A program made the position numbers and the translations under genes. This document shows positions 10,780 through 21,340 of a DNA stretch of 64,000 nt, in pieces. Below the pieces are notes generated by a model. That model ran no database searches. It worked only from the letters and a program-made list of their open reading frames with translations, and had not been told where the DNA came from. Source of the DNA: Morinoia aosen (Eukaryota; Arthropoda; Malacostraca; Amphipoda; Talitridae); assembly GCA_030386875.1 (NCBI GenBank), contig CM059557.1, positions 62,636,514-62,700,513 on the forward strand, given 5' to 3'. Each line of letters opens with the position of its first letter. Position 1 is the stretch's first letter.

Positions 10780-11880
10780 GATCATTCCAGAACGTTTGCG
10801 GTAAATTATTGACAGAGTAAGAACTATTCTTACCAACTTCATGGTAAATTTAAATGTTTCGATCGATTATATCATACTTATTATCTGAACATACAGGTTT
10901 AAAGCGTATTTATTACGAACTATCGCCTTTTTATCTTTGTCAATAACAATGCGTTTCTAATTTCTAAGCTTGACAATAAGATGTCAAGTCTACGTAATCA
11001 GACATTGACTATTTATAAATGTTCTTTTAATGACCTACACGTGTTTGTAAAAAGCTCGTAGGGCGCAAAATCAATTACTTTCAATTAATTATTACTGTGG
11101 AGTTTTCTTACGCGAAATCATCGAGAAATGATTTTCCTAGGAAAAAATCTGTCTCCATTTTTGATTGGCGCCTGACTGTTTTAAACCGACTAATTATATC
11201 CAAGCAAATAATAGACCAAATTTAGATTAGAAATGCGATGAAGATAGGTTCATTTCCGATTTCATAACAATAATGATTTTATAATAAAAAGTGACTAATA
11301 AATCTAGCACAATAACTGATACTAGAAAGCCTTTAGGATAAGACCCTGATGATTGAATTTAATCCAAGGTGGCGTCTCAGCCATCCGGGTGCTATGAAGC
11401 GTTGCGAAAGCAAAGGCTTAACAATTGGGCAATTTTTTGTAATTCCTGTGTTCAAATTCTACCTACCCTACACGTATTTAATAACTCTTTTTTAATATTG
11501 GGGTAATATTTTTATAACACATGTCAGCTCGATTGTTAGAGTATTGAAGAGTATAAAAGTATATACTTAAAATGCCTGATATTTCAGAAATTCTTATACA
11601 CACGATCTACAGGTGTATTAATGATTACCGTCTCCCCTACCCCCTCGCGGATCAATTTCATTTCCTGTTTACTTGAACATTTATTACAGCTTCCTACTAT
11701 TTGCTGAGGTTACGTCTACATCCTCTTGCTGGTCACTCAAGAATGCTCCTTCCCTATTCCAGTCAAAATTTGAGAATGACTGAGGGGTGATCGGTCGGTT
11801 TCACGTGCTCAATTATGCTAGGCCGGTGCAAGGGCTATTCGACTTCGGCTTAGCCAATTCAGAAGTAGATGTGGCGTTTT
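10780..11880. other. No recognised gene
   Basis: AT-rich to about 11.3 kb. Near 11365-11480 is a GC-richer patch with a TTCAAATTC word that faintly recalls a pol III B box, but no tRNA-like fold could be built. A short frame at about 11786-11884 runs into the Harbinger element. Confidence 0.35.
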
Positions 11881-12030
11881 ATTAATGTGCCCATACACGT
11901 TCAAAAAAAGCGTCAAAATTTTGCATCAAAATTTTGAGGTTCAATTTTGATACTAAATTTTTATGCTTAACCGCCTACACACGTCTAGGCGCTTTTTCCA
12001 TCAAAATTCAGTATCGTCAAAATCTTCGAC

Positions 12031-12331
12031 ATGGATGCATCAGTGGCCATAGCACTAGTGTTCGCATTGGATTCTGATAAACCTCCTGCTACACGCCGAA
12101 AACTGTCAAAAGACTGGTATTTAAAACGCGAAACCTATACGGACACGTCAACCTCCTCCAAGAATTACGTTTTAACGAACCAGAGGACTTCCGTAACTTC
12201 CTTCGAATGGATGCGCCATCGTTCGATGAGTTACCCGGCCTGGTCGAGCCATTGATAAGGAAAGAAGACACTGCCATGCGTCCATCCTTACCACCAAGTG
12301 AACGCTTGTCTATTGGACAAGGTGCTTCTTG
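12031..12331 (+). pseudogene. PIF/Harbinger nuclease, N-terminal remnant
   Basis: The frame starts MDASVAIALVFALDSD, followed by a KDWYLKRETYT segment. After a frameshift near 12140 the reading continues as NEPEDFRNFLRMDAPSFDEL and then VEPLIRKEDTAMRPSLPPSE, which is the standard N-terminal region of arthropod Harbinger nucleases. The catalytic part is absent: similarity stops around 12330, well before any DDE residue. It is therefore a truncated, frameshifted copy, facing the MADF remnant as in intact elements. Confidence 0.8.
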
Positions 12332-12443
12332 ACTGGGCAGGAGTCTCCTGGTCTCCTAAAAACATCCTAGCCTCCATGAACCACGCCTGAGACTCGTACA
12401 AGTCTTCAGTGCCGGCACCTGATTTGGCACTTTAGTCCATTTT

Positions 12444-12761
12444 TCAAAGTTCATTGCGAAAATTTGTTCGTAGATTATTTATTTTTTTCTTCAGATTTTC
12501 TAATGTGGTGGAAGTAAAATGCTCACGATATTTGCGCAGTAAAATTTTATGGGCCTCGGCTTTCTTGGCACGAATGCTATAATCCTCCGACTTAATTCTC
12601 CATAAGGCTGGCAAGGTTTGATACACGCCTAAAACTTCAATCAAAAATTTATTTTCGGTCTCCTTCTTCCCAGACACGGCGATTCTGTCTCCTCGGCAGT
12701 CACCTGCATGCGGACTAACAATTTTGATAAAAATTCTGACAAACGCCCACACACGCATCAA
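12444..12761 (-). pseudogene. MADF/Myb-like accessory protein of PIF/Harbinger, partial
   Basis: The - strand frame contains FLIEVLGVYQTLPALWRIKS, then EDYSIRAKKAEAHKILLRKY and NLKKKINNLRTNFRNEL. This is the MADF (SANT-like) DNA-binding pattern: an aromatic and acidic first helix, LW, a KxxAW-like Tyr/Ala-rich middle, and KKKINNLRxxFxxE in the third helix. Such proteins are the second gene of PIF/Harbinger elements and help the nuclease bind the ends and enter the nucleus. The frame is cut off after the third helix, so only the DNA-binding half remains. Confidence 0.75.
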
Positions 12762-13419
12762 AAATTTGACGACTCGTCAAAAAATATCAAACGGATTTGA
12801 TCCATCAAAATTTTGATTCAAATCTTTTTTTGACATCAAAACGTCCCACACACAGTCAAATTTTGCATCAAAATTTTGATATCAATATTTTGATGCGAAA
12901 TTTTGATGCATTTTTTGAACGTGTATAGGCCCCTCAAGTTATATTGTCGAAGCGCTTTTTGCGTGTGGAAGTTCAGATCGATTGTAGCTTGAGGATCCTT
13001 CGGCCCAGCGGAACGCCAATTTAGAAAGAAGTTTACTAAGTCAGCCCGGTACGGTAAAAATTTTGTGGTTGCATAAGAGCTTTTTGATTTAAATAAATTC
13101 TTATTTTCAGCCGATGTTTGCTCATTGCTAAATTTCCATTACTTGCGCTACATGATATACACGAATTCTCATTGATTTGTCTCTAATGTACGTACAAACA
13201 AGTTAAAACTGTACAACATTGTTTTTAATGGGTGGAAATTAATTCTTTGTTCGATGTTGATTTTTTCAATGCAAAATGAAATCATTCTCTCAAATAACCC
13301 CTCTATTCTACGCTGTATATGCGTTTAAATTTGTGCTTAGAATAATTCATACATAATTTGTAAGCAATCATTGTTTATGTAAGCTCACTGTAGCTTGAGA
13401 GCGAAAGAGCCAAATATGA

Positions 13420-13665
13420 AATACTGCGAAAGACAGTAAAATCAATTGGTTACAAGTTGCGGGAAAAATTCTCACAAGGTATACGCGGGATGAACTTTCT
13501 TTAAGAGACCAATATTGCCCAAGTACTGATTTCCTAGACGAGTTTTTCGCTAGTGCAGGACGCTCGCTTGCCATTGACCCGGACAGAGGCTTCCTGGCAA
13601 TTGATCATGAATTGATCCCTTGCCTTGAATTCTCCCTGGACGGACATGACTGTGTGGCGTTGGAG
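13420..13665 (+). CDS. Host gene exon A (unidentified protein)
   Basis: An open frame of 82 codons follows an in-frame TGA at 13417-13419 and ends at a splice donor, GAG|GTGTGAGG, in phase 0. The peptide includes RYTRDELSLRDQYCPSTDFL, DEFFASAGRSLAIDPDRGFL and AIDHELIPCLEFSLDGHDCV: balanced, folded-looking sequence quite unlike the flanking DNA, with coding-like base use from about 13530 on. The true 5' limit is an acceptor somewhere between 13430 and 13520 (several AGs, none with a strong pyrimidine tract). The next block (13962) joins in the same phase after a 296-bp intron. YTRDEL recalls eIF4E-binding motifs, but the hydrophobic residue after Leu is missing, so I do not assign that role. 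Confidence 0.5.
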
Positions 13666-13961
13666 GTGTGAGGGTTCCACTAGGCATTTCTCCGTACGGT
13701 ATTCCGCAGGCGTAGGGGGAGAGTTTGAGACTAGATTAGAGAGTAGCTGAACTACATTCCCAACTGTCTTGATTATGTATCTGATCTTTTAGTTTATTAA
13801 CGTTTTCAATAGCTTCGCTAATGGTGGTAAATTAAGGTTTGTAATTAAGCTTATATATTGCTTGACGAGTTAGCCTCGACTTTCGTCCTCCCAACGAGCT
13901 TGTTTTAAGAGTGTCGTTCGAACATTAATATTCTTAATTCCTTTCTTTTTATTTCCCACAG

Positions 13962-14028
13962 TATTTATTAGGGGCCTCTCTACGGCCGCTGATCAGGGCC
14001 ACCGGGATCAACGTTCCCTTGTCACACG
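13962..14028 (+). CDS. Host gene exon B
   Basis: The block follows a very strong acceptor (pyrimidine run ending TTTCCCACAG at 13961). Read in phase 0, as required by exon A, it gives YLLGASLRPLIRATGINVPL followed by SH. The other two frames are also open over much of the block, but only this one continues in phase. It ends at CACACG|GTATTA, a weaker donor, in phase 1. Introns on either side are 296 and 113 bp, typical of insect genes. The product is a mixed hydrophobic and basic helix-like segment of unknown function. Confidence 0.5.
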
Positions 14029-14141
14029 GTATTAAAATCTGAGGTGATCTAAAATTTCTTGTTTTGAGCATCATTCTAATTTATCAATGCCATCATTTAC
14101 TCCTACCATAACATTATTATTCATTTTTCCATCTTCTCCAG

Positions 14142-14182
14142 TCATCGGCAGGGGGCAAATGTCTACCGATGCCGCCCTGTAA
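14142..14182 (+). CDS. Host gene terminal exon with stop codon
   Basis: The acceptor is strong (pyrimidine-rich tract ending CATCTTCTCCAG at 14141). Joined to exon B in phase 1 it reads VIGRGQMSTDAAL and stops at TAA 14180-14182. The chain of A, B and this exon keeps one frame across two introns, which is the best evidence that the gene is real. The GC-rich sequence that follows to about 14490 would be 3' untranslated region. An alternative last exon at 16941-17017 would also fit the phase. Confidence 0.5.
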
Positions 14183-14520
14183 TTAACCAGCAGTGAAAAG
14201 GAGTGCCGGTCTTGTATTCAGTAACACGCCGACCGTCCGCTGTACGAACCTGAAGAAGGGCCAAAGTGCTGCAGAACTGTGAGGCGGTCGAGCTACTACT
14301 CATAAAAACGTCATTGGCAAGTGACCCGTTTCATTGAAATCATTTATGCTAGGTAGTAATCAAGCGGTGAGGTTGACCCGGGGCCTACAGGCGGGCGAGG
14401 GGCCAGTCGGCCCACTGTGTATCTCACTGATCTGCCCGCTAGTGTGTGGGATGCACTAAAATAATTAAATCTTAGCCGTTAGCTTAACCTAACGAAATAA
14501 AGAACCTTAACCTAACCTAT
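14183..14520 (+). other. Likely 3' untranslated region with polyadenylation signal
   Basis: GC-rich sequence with no long frame follows the stop codon. AATAAA occurs at 14496-14501, about 315 bases after the stop and just before CCTTAACCTAACC. Composition returns to AT-rich right after it. The role is inferred from position. Confidence 0.4.
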
Positions 14521-14564
14521 TGCTAAAATATGATATTATTAACTATGAGTCTGTTTGAAGTTAA

Positions 14565-15716
14565 GGGGGTCCTCCCGAGTTTTTTAAATTTTGATCCGAT
14601 TCGTTTGAAACTCGTCCAGTATATGTATTTTTGAGAGAAAAACATGTTTTACTCGATAAATTTTTCGATTTAGGCCTTCGTTTTTTAAATGGAAAAACTC
14701 GTTTTTTTGTTCATTTTTGTACATATTTCAAAAAGATAGAAGTCAAAAAGTTCTTATGCCAGAACAAATTCAAAGACAGTTTTGGAATCCTCGTAATATT
14801 TCAGAAAAACGATAGTCCTAAATTTTCTATTTGAAACTTTTTTTAGATACGCAATATTTGATCAATACCTAAAATACACCGAATTTTTAGGTTTTGAACT
14901 AGCATAAAAAGACTAAATGTACAAATTGGGAAATCAATGACTATCAGTTTGTTAGAAATGTTCCAAGGATTCTAAAACTGTCTTGGTTTTCTTCCTAGCA
15001 TGAAAACATTTTAACTTCTATATTTTTGAATGTTGACAAGTAAGGGTTTCATAGAAATAAGGCCTAAATAAATATTTATCTGAACTGTAATATAATGGAC
15101 AATTTATGCAATTGAATGCTGTTTTCATTTTTATTTCGACAATCTCCATGCATAACTTCATATTGACTCTGTGAATTGAAATGGACAACCAAAGAAAATA
15201 AAATTATTTATGTTGTATAAAAATTATGAGACTTTGTATTTGTAGTCTGATTCTTATGAAATTTGGCTATCACATGTAACTTTTGAAAAAAAACACAACT
15301 TGTTCTATTCATTTTTTCGATTCAGGCCTTGGTTTTTTGTCATAATTGGACATATTGGTTTTTTAGTTCATTTTTATTGATATTTCAAAATAACAGAAGT
15401 CATTGAGTTTTTATGCTAGAACAAAAAAAAAGACAGTTCTGATATCCTTGAAAAATTTCTAACAAACTGATAGTCTTAGTTTTTTCATTTCCCGTTTTTT
15501 CTTGTTATATGCGGTCGAAAATTCAGGATTTTTAGTCATCTTACCCCCTCCCCCCTCCCCCGGGGGGGGGGGGGGGGGGGAGGCCCCATCTAGTGTCCGT
15601 AGCCCCATAAAATTTTAGGACCGAATAGTCCACCATCAAAAGATCCTTTTCCAACAACAAAACAAAAAAGCTCACCGAACCGACAGGGGCCTCGGGAGAC
15701 TAGAAGAAATGAAGTG
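14565..15716 (+). mobile_element. PB-A TTAA element, copy 1
   Basis: Starts after TTAA (14561-14564) with GGGGGTCCTCC and ends near a TTAA at 15717-15720, though the last bases of its right end have diverged. It is one of four copies in the window (also 18731, 29411-35627 and 62600). The interior consists of about three related modules in alternating orientation, each with TTTTATGCTAGAACAAA or its complement and a GACAGTTTTGGAATCCTTG-like word. It has no transposase and is therefore non-autonomous. A C-run followed by a G-run (15544-15582) marks a part of the right end that is only moderately C-rich in other copies. Confidence 0.75.
15544..15585. repeat. Poly-C/poly-G tract
   Basis: A C-rich run with a few T interruptions passes directly into an uninterrupted G run, inside PB-A copy 1. 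The two halves can pair as a hairpin, and the region is prone to length error. Confidence 0.8.
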
Positions 15717-15720
15717 TTAA

Positions 15721-16694
15721 TTTGGTTTTACGCAGCCCAAATCGCAAGAATTTGACCTGATTAATTTAGCAGTGTTTTAAGAACGTGTAACCAATAAAAT
15801 ATTGTTTAAACTTAGTAATAAAATACCCGACTCTAAACGTTCATAATATTGACCTGAACCATTCTGGGTGACTTACTACGTAAACTAACTTCCGTTTTCG
15901 CCCGTCTCTTCTCCCATACTTTTAAAATTTTTAGAACCCTTTCCCAGAAATTCACTATCCTTGTGCAGTAATTAGACCGGTTGAATTTCATATTCTGACC
16001 GTCATGTTCAAGGCTGTGGAGTAATAAATGTATGATATTCATGGAAATAATTCATTGTCCTTTGTTCTATTTTCTCAATATTTAAAATTAAAAACCAATA
16101 GAAATGATCGGCTGTTTGATTTTACGCAATTAATCCAGGGGTTCTTTGAATACTGTTAATCTGAGTTGTTCTTTCAACTCTTGCTTACTAGTTAAATTCA
16201 GTGATATTTTTACATTTATTTGAACGTTTGCAAGCCTCATTGTTTCTCGATTTAATATTTAAATAACAGTTTTTAAGCATTTAAATGACAGTCTAATTAC
16301 AAGAGTAATATCTGCGTAATGGATTCACTTCAATCTAAATATACTCTCCTCATTATTTTTATCGTCAATGAAATCAATTTCTATTAACCTTAAAATTCCT
16401 TTAGTGTCCCTTCCTGAGTTTCGATATCTTTTGTTACGTATTTCGGCGTACGTTCTCCTTAATAGCCTGAGCAAGGACGTAAAACGATCAAGTGCAACAA
16501 TCACAACGGTTTTTAAACACTTGAGCTGTGGGTAACGAGTGCTGTACTGTGGGTAATGCGGTCAGGGTTCCTGATTTGATGAATCATACCAGACTCCAGA
16601 TATTTTTCGACTAATTTTAAACACCTAAATTTGCAATTTAAATGCTGCATTTAGATACAGATGTACTCTGTTAAAAATTTTAGATGTTCATTAA
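15721..16694. other. AT-rich stretch, nothing recognised
   Basis: No motif, terminal repeat or splice pair was found. A short patch at 16430-16560 is slightly richer in G+C. Confidence 0.4.
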
Positions 16695-16812
16695 ATGATT
16701 TGGCAGTTATTCCATCTTGAATGTAAGTCATTTTTTGAACATAGGCTGTTCAAATTTTAGTTGAGCATTCTAAGTGGGCTTGAGAAGACCTCGAAACCGA
16801 ACCAGTTATGTT
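16695..16812. repeat. 118-bp repeat, copy 1, identical to 19898-20015
   Basis: By direct reading, every base from ATGATTTGGCAG to CCAGTTATGTT is the same in the two copies, which lie 3.2 kb apart in the same orientation. Sequence on both sides differs at once. The repeat is non-coding in all frames. It has no TIR or tandem structure and no identified relatives elsewhere in the window. Confidence 0.9.
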
Positions 16813-16940
16813 CAGAGGAGACAAAAATTAGATATGTTTGGCAATTAGGATTTGTACTAACATCTGTTTAACAACTCGCTTTAATGAAGCGTGCAATTAA
16901 ATATTCTTTAAATATTTCAAAACTAAAAATGATTTTGCAG

Positions 16941-17017
16941 CTTCTGATCTAGTCCAGAACATTGACAGTATGCGGGCGCCATACCTCTTCAATTCGCTGT
17001 CAGGAGTCTTCACTTAA
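16941..17017 (+). CDS. Possible alternative last exon of the host gene
   Basis: After an acceptor (GATTTTGCAG, 16940) the phase set by exon B gives SDLVQNIDSMRAPYLFNSLS followed by GVFT and a stop at 17015-17017. The peptide looks folded and the segment is richer in G+C than its flanks. It competes with the exon at 14142, which has the stronger acceptor and a nearby polyadenylation signal. It could be an alternative C-terminus, an older last exon or chance. Confidence 0.25.
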
Positions 17018-18726
17018 ATACTACTATGAAGACTAACAAGAACCTTTGTGAGGTACTATGTTTTAGTGTAATACAAGTGTAGCTTTGGAAAAAATCAACG
17101 TCTGGGATTGTTGTTGCCAGTCATTTGCCTTTCATTACGTGACTTAAAATTGTTAAACTACTGTCTGGGTGATGGGGAACTCAGTGTTTATTTAATAGAT
17201 GGTCTGATGAATGCTATCTCACCCTATTCGTACTGGTATTAAAATTTTAAAATTGAAATTTATTGCTTTGACGATAATTTTTATATTTTTGAGTGATATT
17301 ATGTCCTAGTATTTTTTTGAGTGTCTTTCTGTCATATGTCAGCATCTAATAATATCAGTATAATTTGAAAGAAACTCATAGATCCAAATGCAGGGTTATC
17401 AAACTCATATTATTTTAATGAGCCCTTCCCATCTCGGATCTTGTTTTCTGCTACTGAATATCTTAAGTTCTTGTCTGCAAAGGAAAGCAGAACGTCAATT
17501 ATAGTTAAAAACACTGCATTAGAGTTTCCACGCATATTTAAAATATTTTTTCTAAGAAAAACGTCAGTTTATTCGTATCATACATTCATTGTTCTGATCC
17601 ATTTTTGGTAGTGTAAGACAAGCGAATAAACTCGCTCCAAACTTGATGAAAGCAAAGAATCCAGCTAGATTTCCAAGTTAAAATAATTGAAGCTGTTTGT
17701 CTAATGTCGCACAATACCAAATTAGTTAACGGTTGTCGTACATTCAGACGTTTTCACATCTTTAGTGATTTACTTTTTTCAACCCCAGCGTCAGACAAAT
17801 TGTGAAGCCTAATTTAAAAAAATGGTGGGAAGAAAACTCCGAAAACTGTATCTATGAATAATTACCAGCACAGCTTATAGTATGCTCAACAAGTCCCTGA
17901 TCACAATCAAACTATTTCCACATGCGATTTTCTTTTAAGCTGTGCGCAAAATAGACAAGGCGATGAAGCAGAGAAGCTTGTCAAAATTGGTTAACATTGG
18001 AGGTCAGGAAACGACTCGTGTCTTTCCATATTTTAGGGCATGAAGCCGTAATTGCAGCTAAAAGTTCGTAGCTCAACGTTTTTCGATTAAGCAATTTTTT
18101 ATGCAGTTGTAGGTATAAAATGAATAACCTTTTCAAAGAAAGGTATTTGAATTCATTTTGTTGTAAGCTAGTTACGAAATAATTTGAGTCATAAATGCTA
18201 CTTATTAGTTGTAGCGTAGCGTATTTTGAAGTAAAATTAATCCTCAAAATCTTATTTTGATTCAAGCAAGCTAATATTCATGTTGATCATGAGAAAGATT
18301 TTCCTTCCAAAATTGTACCATAATGTTTTTACAAAATGACTTGACATGCCCTTCCGTTTTTGCAGGACTTGCTGTTCACGAGCGCGGTATTCCTTCGTGC
18401 AGCGCTCCCAACGAAGCGGTTTCGAATCCAGTGGGATTCCTGACTTTGAATTCTTAATTAGCATTGAAATGGCCATTCTTTTTTTCGTAATACGAATGGA
18501 ATAGATTTTTGTGTTGTTATGAGTCATCCCTTTTCGATTCACTGCTCTTTTTTCAGCATCTCTAACGTTTTTCTTGAACTTTTACCTTGTTTCGTAAACT
18601 TATCTCTTAATTTGCTGTTAACTATTATTTACAATGGTCTAATTCATACACTCCTCGTTCTTTGAATTCAATATTGATATATGCCTTTTTTTTGAGAGAG
18701 CTTTGTTATGGTTAGACAAGCTTTAA
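17018..18726. other. AT-rich stretch without recognised genes
   Basis: Two neighbouring - strand frames at 17981-18542 are lysine- and asparagine-rich and carry no known motif. I regard them as chance. Confidence 0.4.
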
Positions 18727-18730
18727 TTAA

Positions 18731-19345
18731 GCCGGGTAACCCAGCGATTTTTAAATTTTGATCAGATTGTTTTAAAATTTGGCCAGTATAAGTATTTCTA
18801 TGAAAAAAACGAATTGTACTCGCGTAACATTTCTGATTTAAGCCTTAGTTTTTGAAAAAAAATCATATTAGTTTTTTACTTCATTTTTAGTTGTATTTTA
18901 AGGAATAAAAGTGAATGAGTTTTTATGGTAGAACAAATTAAAAGGCAGTTTCGGAATCCTTGAAGCATTGCAAACAAACTAAAGCTCTCAAATTTTATAT
19001 TTTCATTTCCATTTTCTTTTCAAATGCGATCCTTTTGTCACTAACTAAAATATACGACCTTGTTTATGAATTGCGATATAAATAATTAATTGTGCAAATT
19101 GAGAAATCGATGAGCGTTAGTTTCTTATAAATGTTTCAATAATTTCAAAACCGTCTTTGTTTTTTTCCTAGCATGAAAACTCACTGACTTCTATTATTTT
19201 TTACGTTGAAAATAATCTTTTTACGAAGAATGTAATTTAATGGACTTTTTTTTAATTGAATGCTTCATTCATGTTGTATTATCATCTACAAATAATATGC
19301 ATGTATAATATATTGTCACTGTGAATTGCAAATTACATGTATAAG
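18731..19345 (+). mobile_element. PB-A TTAA element, copy 2 (left half only)
   Basis: Preceded by TTAA (18727-18730). It follows PB-A from the left end (TTTTTAAATTTTGATC, then AATTTGGCCAGTATAAG) through the first inverted pair of modules, and similarity fades at about 19345. The right half is missing. It is more diverged than the copies at 14.6 and 62.6 kb. Confidence 0.7.
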
Positions 19346-19897
19346 GCTTTGGAATTATTCGCCCACTGATGCGATGCGATAGGTTCGACACCTTGCGAAA
19401 CCGCACGGTTCATTTGTATCACCGTAGGAATAGCATTTTGTTGGCTAGCTCACCGACGACTGAGGCGAATCGCATGGTTTTCTGTGAAGGGTTCTAATGC
19501 AACAGTGCCAAGGTACTGACTTGGATTTGTCAATTACTGGATTTATATATGATAGAAAATTTTTGGAAAGTATGCGCTAAGATAAGATACACGGAAGATG
19601 ACCAACTAACTTCAATGCGTAGAATATTTTCAGTAAAGAAAATTCAGCTAATATTCTATGGTATCATACAACAAACCAGGGTTTGACATGACACGCGCGC
19701 ATCGAGCAGTAATTATAAAATAAAATTTTTATTAGATTGAGCTTTAATTGTGATAAAATATTCTAACAATTTCATTTTCGATTAGCGAATTAAGTTTTTC
19801 GTTTCACTACGCATTTATCATTTCAAATAAATTTCGTATACGCTACCTATAACTCAGTGCTTAGAATTCGCTTTTATTCAATCGAATCGCTCCTTGT
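19346..19897. other. Stretch without recognised features
   Basis: A GC-richer patch at 19355-19530 has no clear frame or splice pair. The rest is AT-rich. Confidence 0.35.
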
Positions 19898-20015
19898 ATG
19901 ATTTGGCAGTTATTCCATCTTGAATGTAAGTCATTTTTTGAACATAGGCTGTTCAAATTTTAGTTGAGCATTCTAAGTGGGCTTGAGAAGACCTCGAAAC
20001 CGAACCAGTTATGTT
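19898..20015. repeat. 118-bp repeat, copy 2, identical to 16695-16812
   Basis: Identical to the copy at 16695 over its full length and in the same orientation. The flanks are unrelated. Confidence 0.9.
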
Positions 20016-20446
20016 TGAACCAAAACGTGTGTTGCCGCCGTCCGACTTCTTAGCCGGTAAGAAATTAGATTCTTAGTTTCTCATTTATTTCGAACGTAGT
20101 CATCGTTTGTCAGCCTAGACTATAAAAATCTTGAATGGTGTAGAGCTCGGCGCCCTTAATTAACGCTGGTTTAAAGTCTAAATGCGCTCTGTTTGACGTG
20201 CCCGTGTCGCAGCTTATGCGCTTTTGAAATTGTTTATCGTGACTATCGTTGCGCATGGAATGGTCATTTACCGGGCATTTTTACACACGCGAATTTTTTT
20301 TTTCAGATCAACGAAATTTATGGCCCGCCCGGAATAAAATAGTTCCAATACTGGTTTGTTATTCGTCAGTAATTAAAAATAGGTTTAGGGCTACGGAAAG
20401 GTTGCTGTAAATCATAATTCAAGAACTCGATACTCTCCCTGAAATA
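20016..20446. other. Unassigned, moderately GC-rich
   Basis: No supported gene. A TTTTTTTTTTCAG-like pyrimidine run before 20306 resembles a splice acceptor, but no open exon with a matching donor follows. Confidence 0.3.
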
Positions 20447-20606
20447 CCCAATTGAAATTCTGAGCCTTTTAAAGATCGTTTTCAGGCAGTTATAAGCCAA
20501 GAGTTTAGTCGTTTTCAAGCAGTAAATTAGCCTTTTTCGGAGCAAATGTCTACCCTTTTAAACGGCTATTTCTGGGCATCGAAACGGCTAATGCAACGGC
20601 CATTTT

Positions 20607-20833
20607 GGGCTTCTCTACTACCTGAACGAGGCTATTCACGACCATTTTTGGCTTTTCCATTGCTTGAACGAGTCTCGTCCTGGCCTTTTTGGGCTTCCTT
20701 ACTGCTTGATCAAGGCTAATACCGGCCCTTTTGGGCTTCCTTACTGCTTGATCAAGGCAAATACCGGCCCTTTTGGGCTTCCTTACTGCTTGATCAAGGC
20801 TAATACCGGCCCTTTTGGGCTTCCTTACGCCCG
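20607..20833 (-). repeat. 42-bp minisatellite, open on the - strand
   Basis: Three almost identical 42-bp units start at 20691, 20733 and 20775 (each beginning GGGCTTCCTTACTGCTTGAT), with a partial fourth at 20817 and two diverged units to the left. As 42 is a multiple of three, the - strand frame from 20861 to 20550 stays open and repeats a basic 14-residue unit, KPKRAGISLDQAVR. Whether it is translated is unknown; the period alone would keep any one frame open. Confidence 0.85.
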
Positions 20834-21034
20834 GCCTTAAAAACGGAATCAAAAGTCCCAAATTGAAACATTATACCAATAAAAATTAAAATTTTTATTT
20901 ATTAACGAAATAAATATGAAAATTACTAAGTATTGATTTACAACAGTGGCATAATGGAGCAGATCAGATCGCTCCAACATCAGATTTTCTATACGTTATG
21001 AAGAGTTTGTAAGGCCGGGTCTTGTGGCTCTTTC

Positions 21035-21235
21035 GCCTAGTGAGTTCCGATTTGAGGCGAGTGAAGCAGCGGCCTTACTTTTACACTTCTCCGACTGTAG
21101 GTATCGGTAATACGCGGCGGAAAAGTGGGAACTTTCCCTGAAATAAATTTACATTGAGATATATTAAGATTAATGAACATAAAAGGACTAGAATCGAGGT
21201 TTGAGGGGTAACTAGGGTAAAGCACTACAAGTTGA
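21035..21235. repeat. Dispersed repeat, copy 2 (first copy at 3115-3345)
   Basis: Matches 3115-3345 in the same orientation, including CTTCTCCGA, TATCGGTAATACG and TTTGAGGGGTAACT. It lies inside the TIR element 20447-21808. Confidence 0.5.
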
Positions 21236-21283
21236 ATGCTCAGCGATGAAGTAGTGAGACAGAGAGAATTAAAAGAAAATTAT

Positions 21284-21340
21284 CTAGTATCTAGATACTT
21301 TTGGAGAAGTATCTAGTATCTAGGTACATTTTTAAGTATC
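21284..21340. repeat. Short tandem of AGTATCTAG words
   Basis: The word TATCTAGTATCTAG occurs twice and partial copies follow, giving a locally self-complementary stretch within the same transposon. Confidence 0.6.

Larger units (their letters stand above)
11885..12938. mobile_element. Shrunken PIF/Harbinger DNA transposon
   Basis: The terminal inverted repeats read CCCATACACGTTCAAAAAA on the left and, on the complement of the right end, CCTATACACGTTCAAAAAA. They are followed inward by repeated CATCAAAATTTTGA-type words at both ends. A TTA on each side (11882-11884 and 12939-12941) fits the 3-bp target duplication of this superfamily, though the outermost bases of the two ends are not identical and the exact limits are uncertain. 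Inside are remnants of both characteristic genes in opposite orientation: the nuclease (+) and the MADF/Myb-like partner (-). At 1.05 kb it is far shorter than an autonomous element, so it is an internally deleted, defective copy. Confidence 0.8.

Noticed and set aside
11365-11480. tRNA-derived SINE
   Set aside because: A TTCAAATTC word is present, but no A box at the right distance and no cloverleaf or 3' tail was found.
14480-14520. TTAGG-like telomeric repeats (TTAACCTAACC here, AACCTAAC words also near 41230 and 46800)
   Set aside because: Only two or three imperfect units at each place. This is within what AT-rich insect DNA shows by chance and is not a telomeric array.
18340-18440. tRNA gene (word GGTTTCGAATCC)
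   Set aside because: Neighbouring bases do not form acceptor or anticodon stems.
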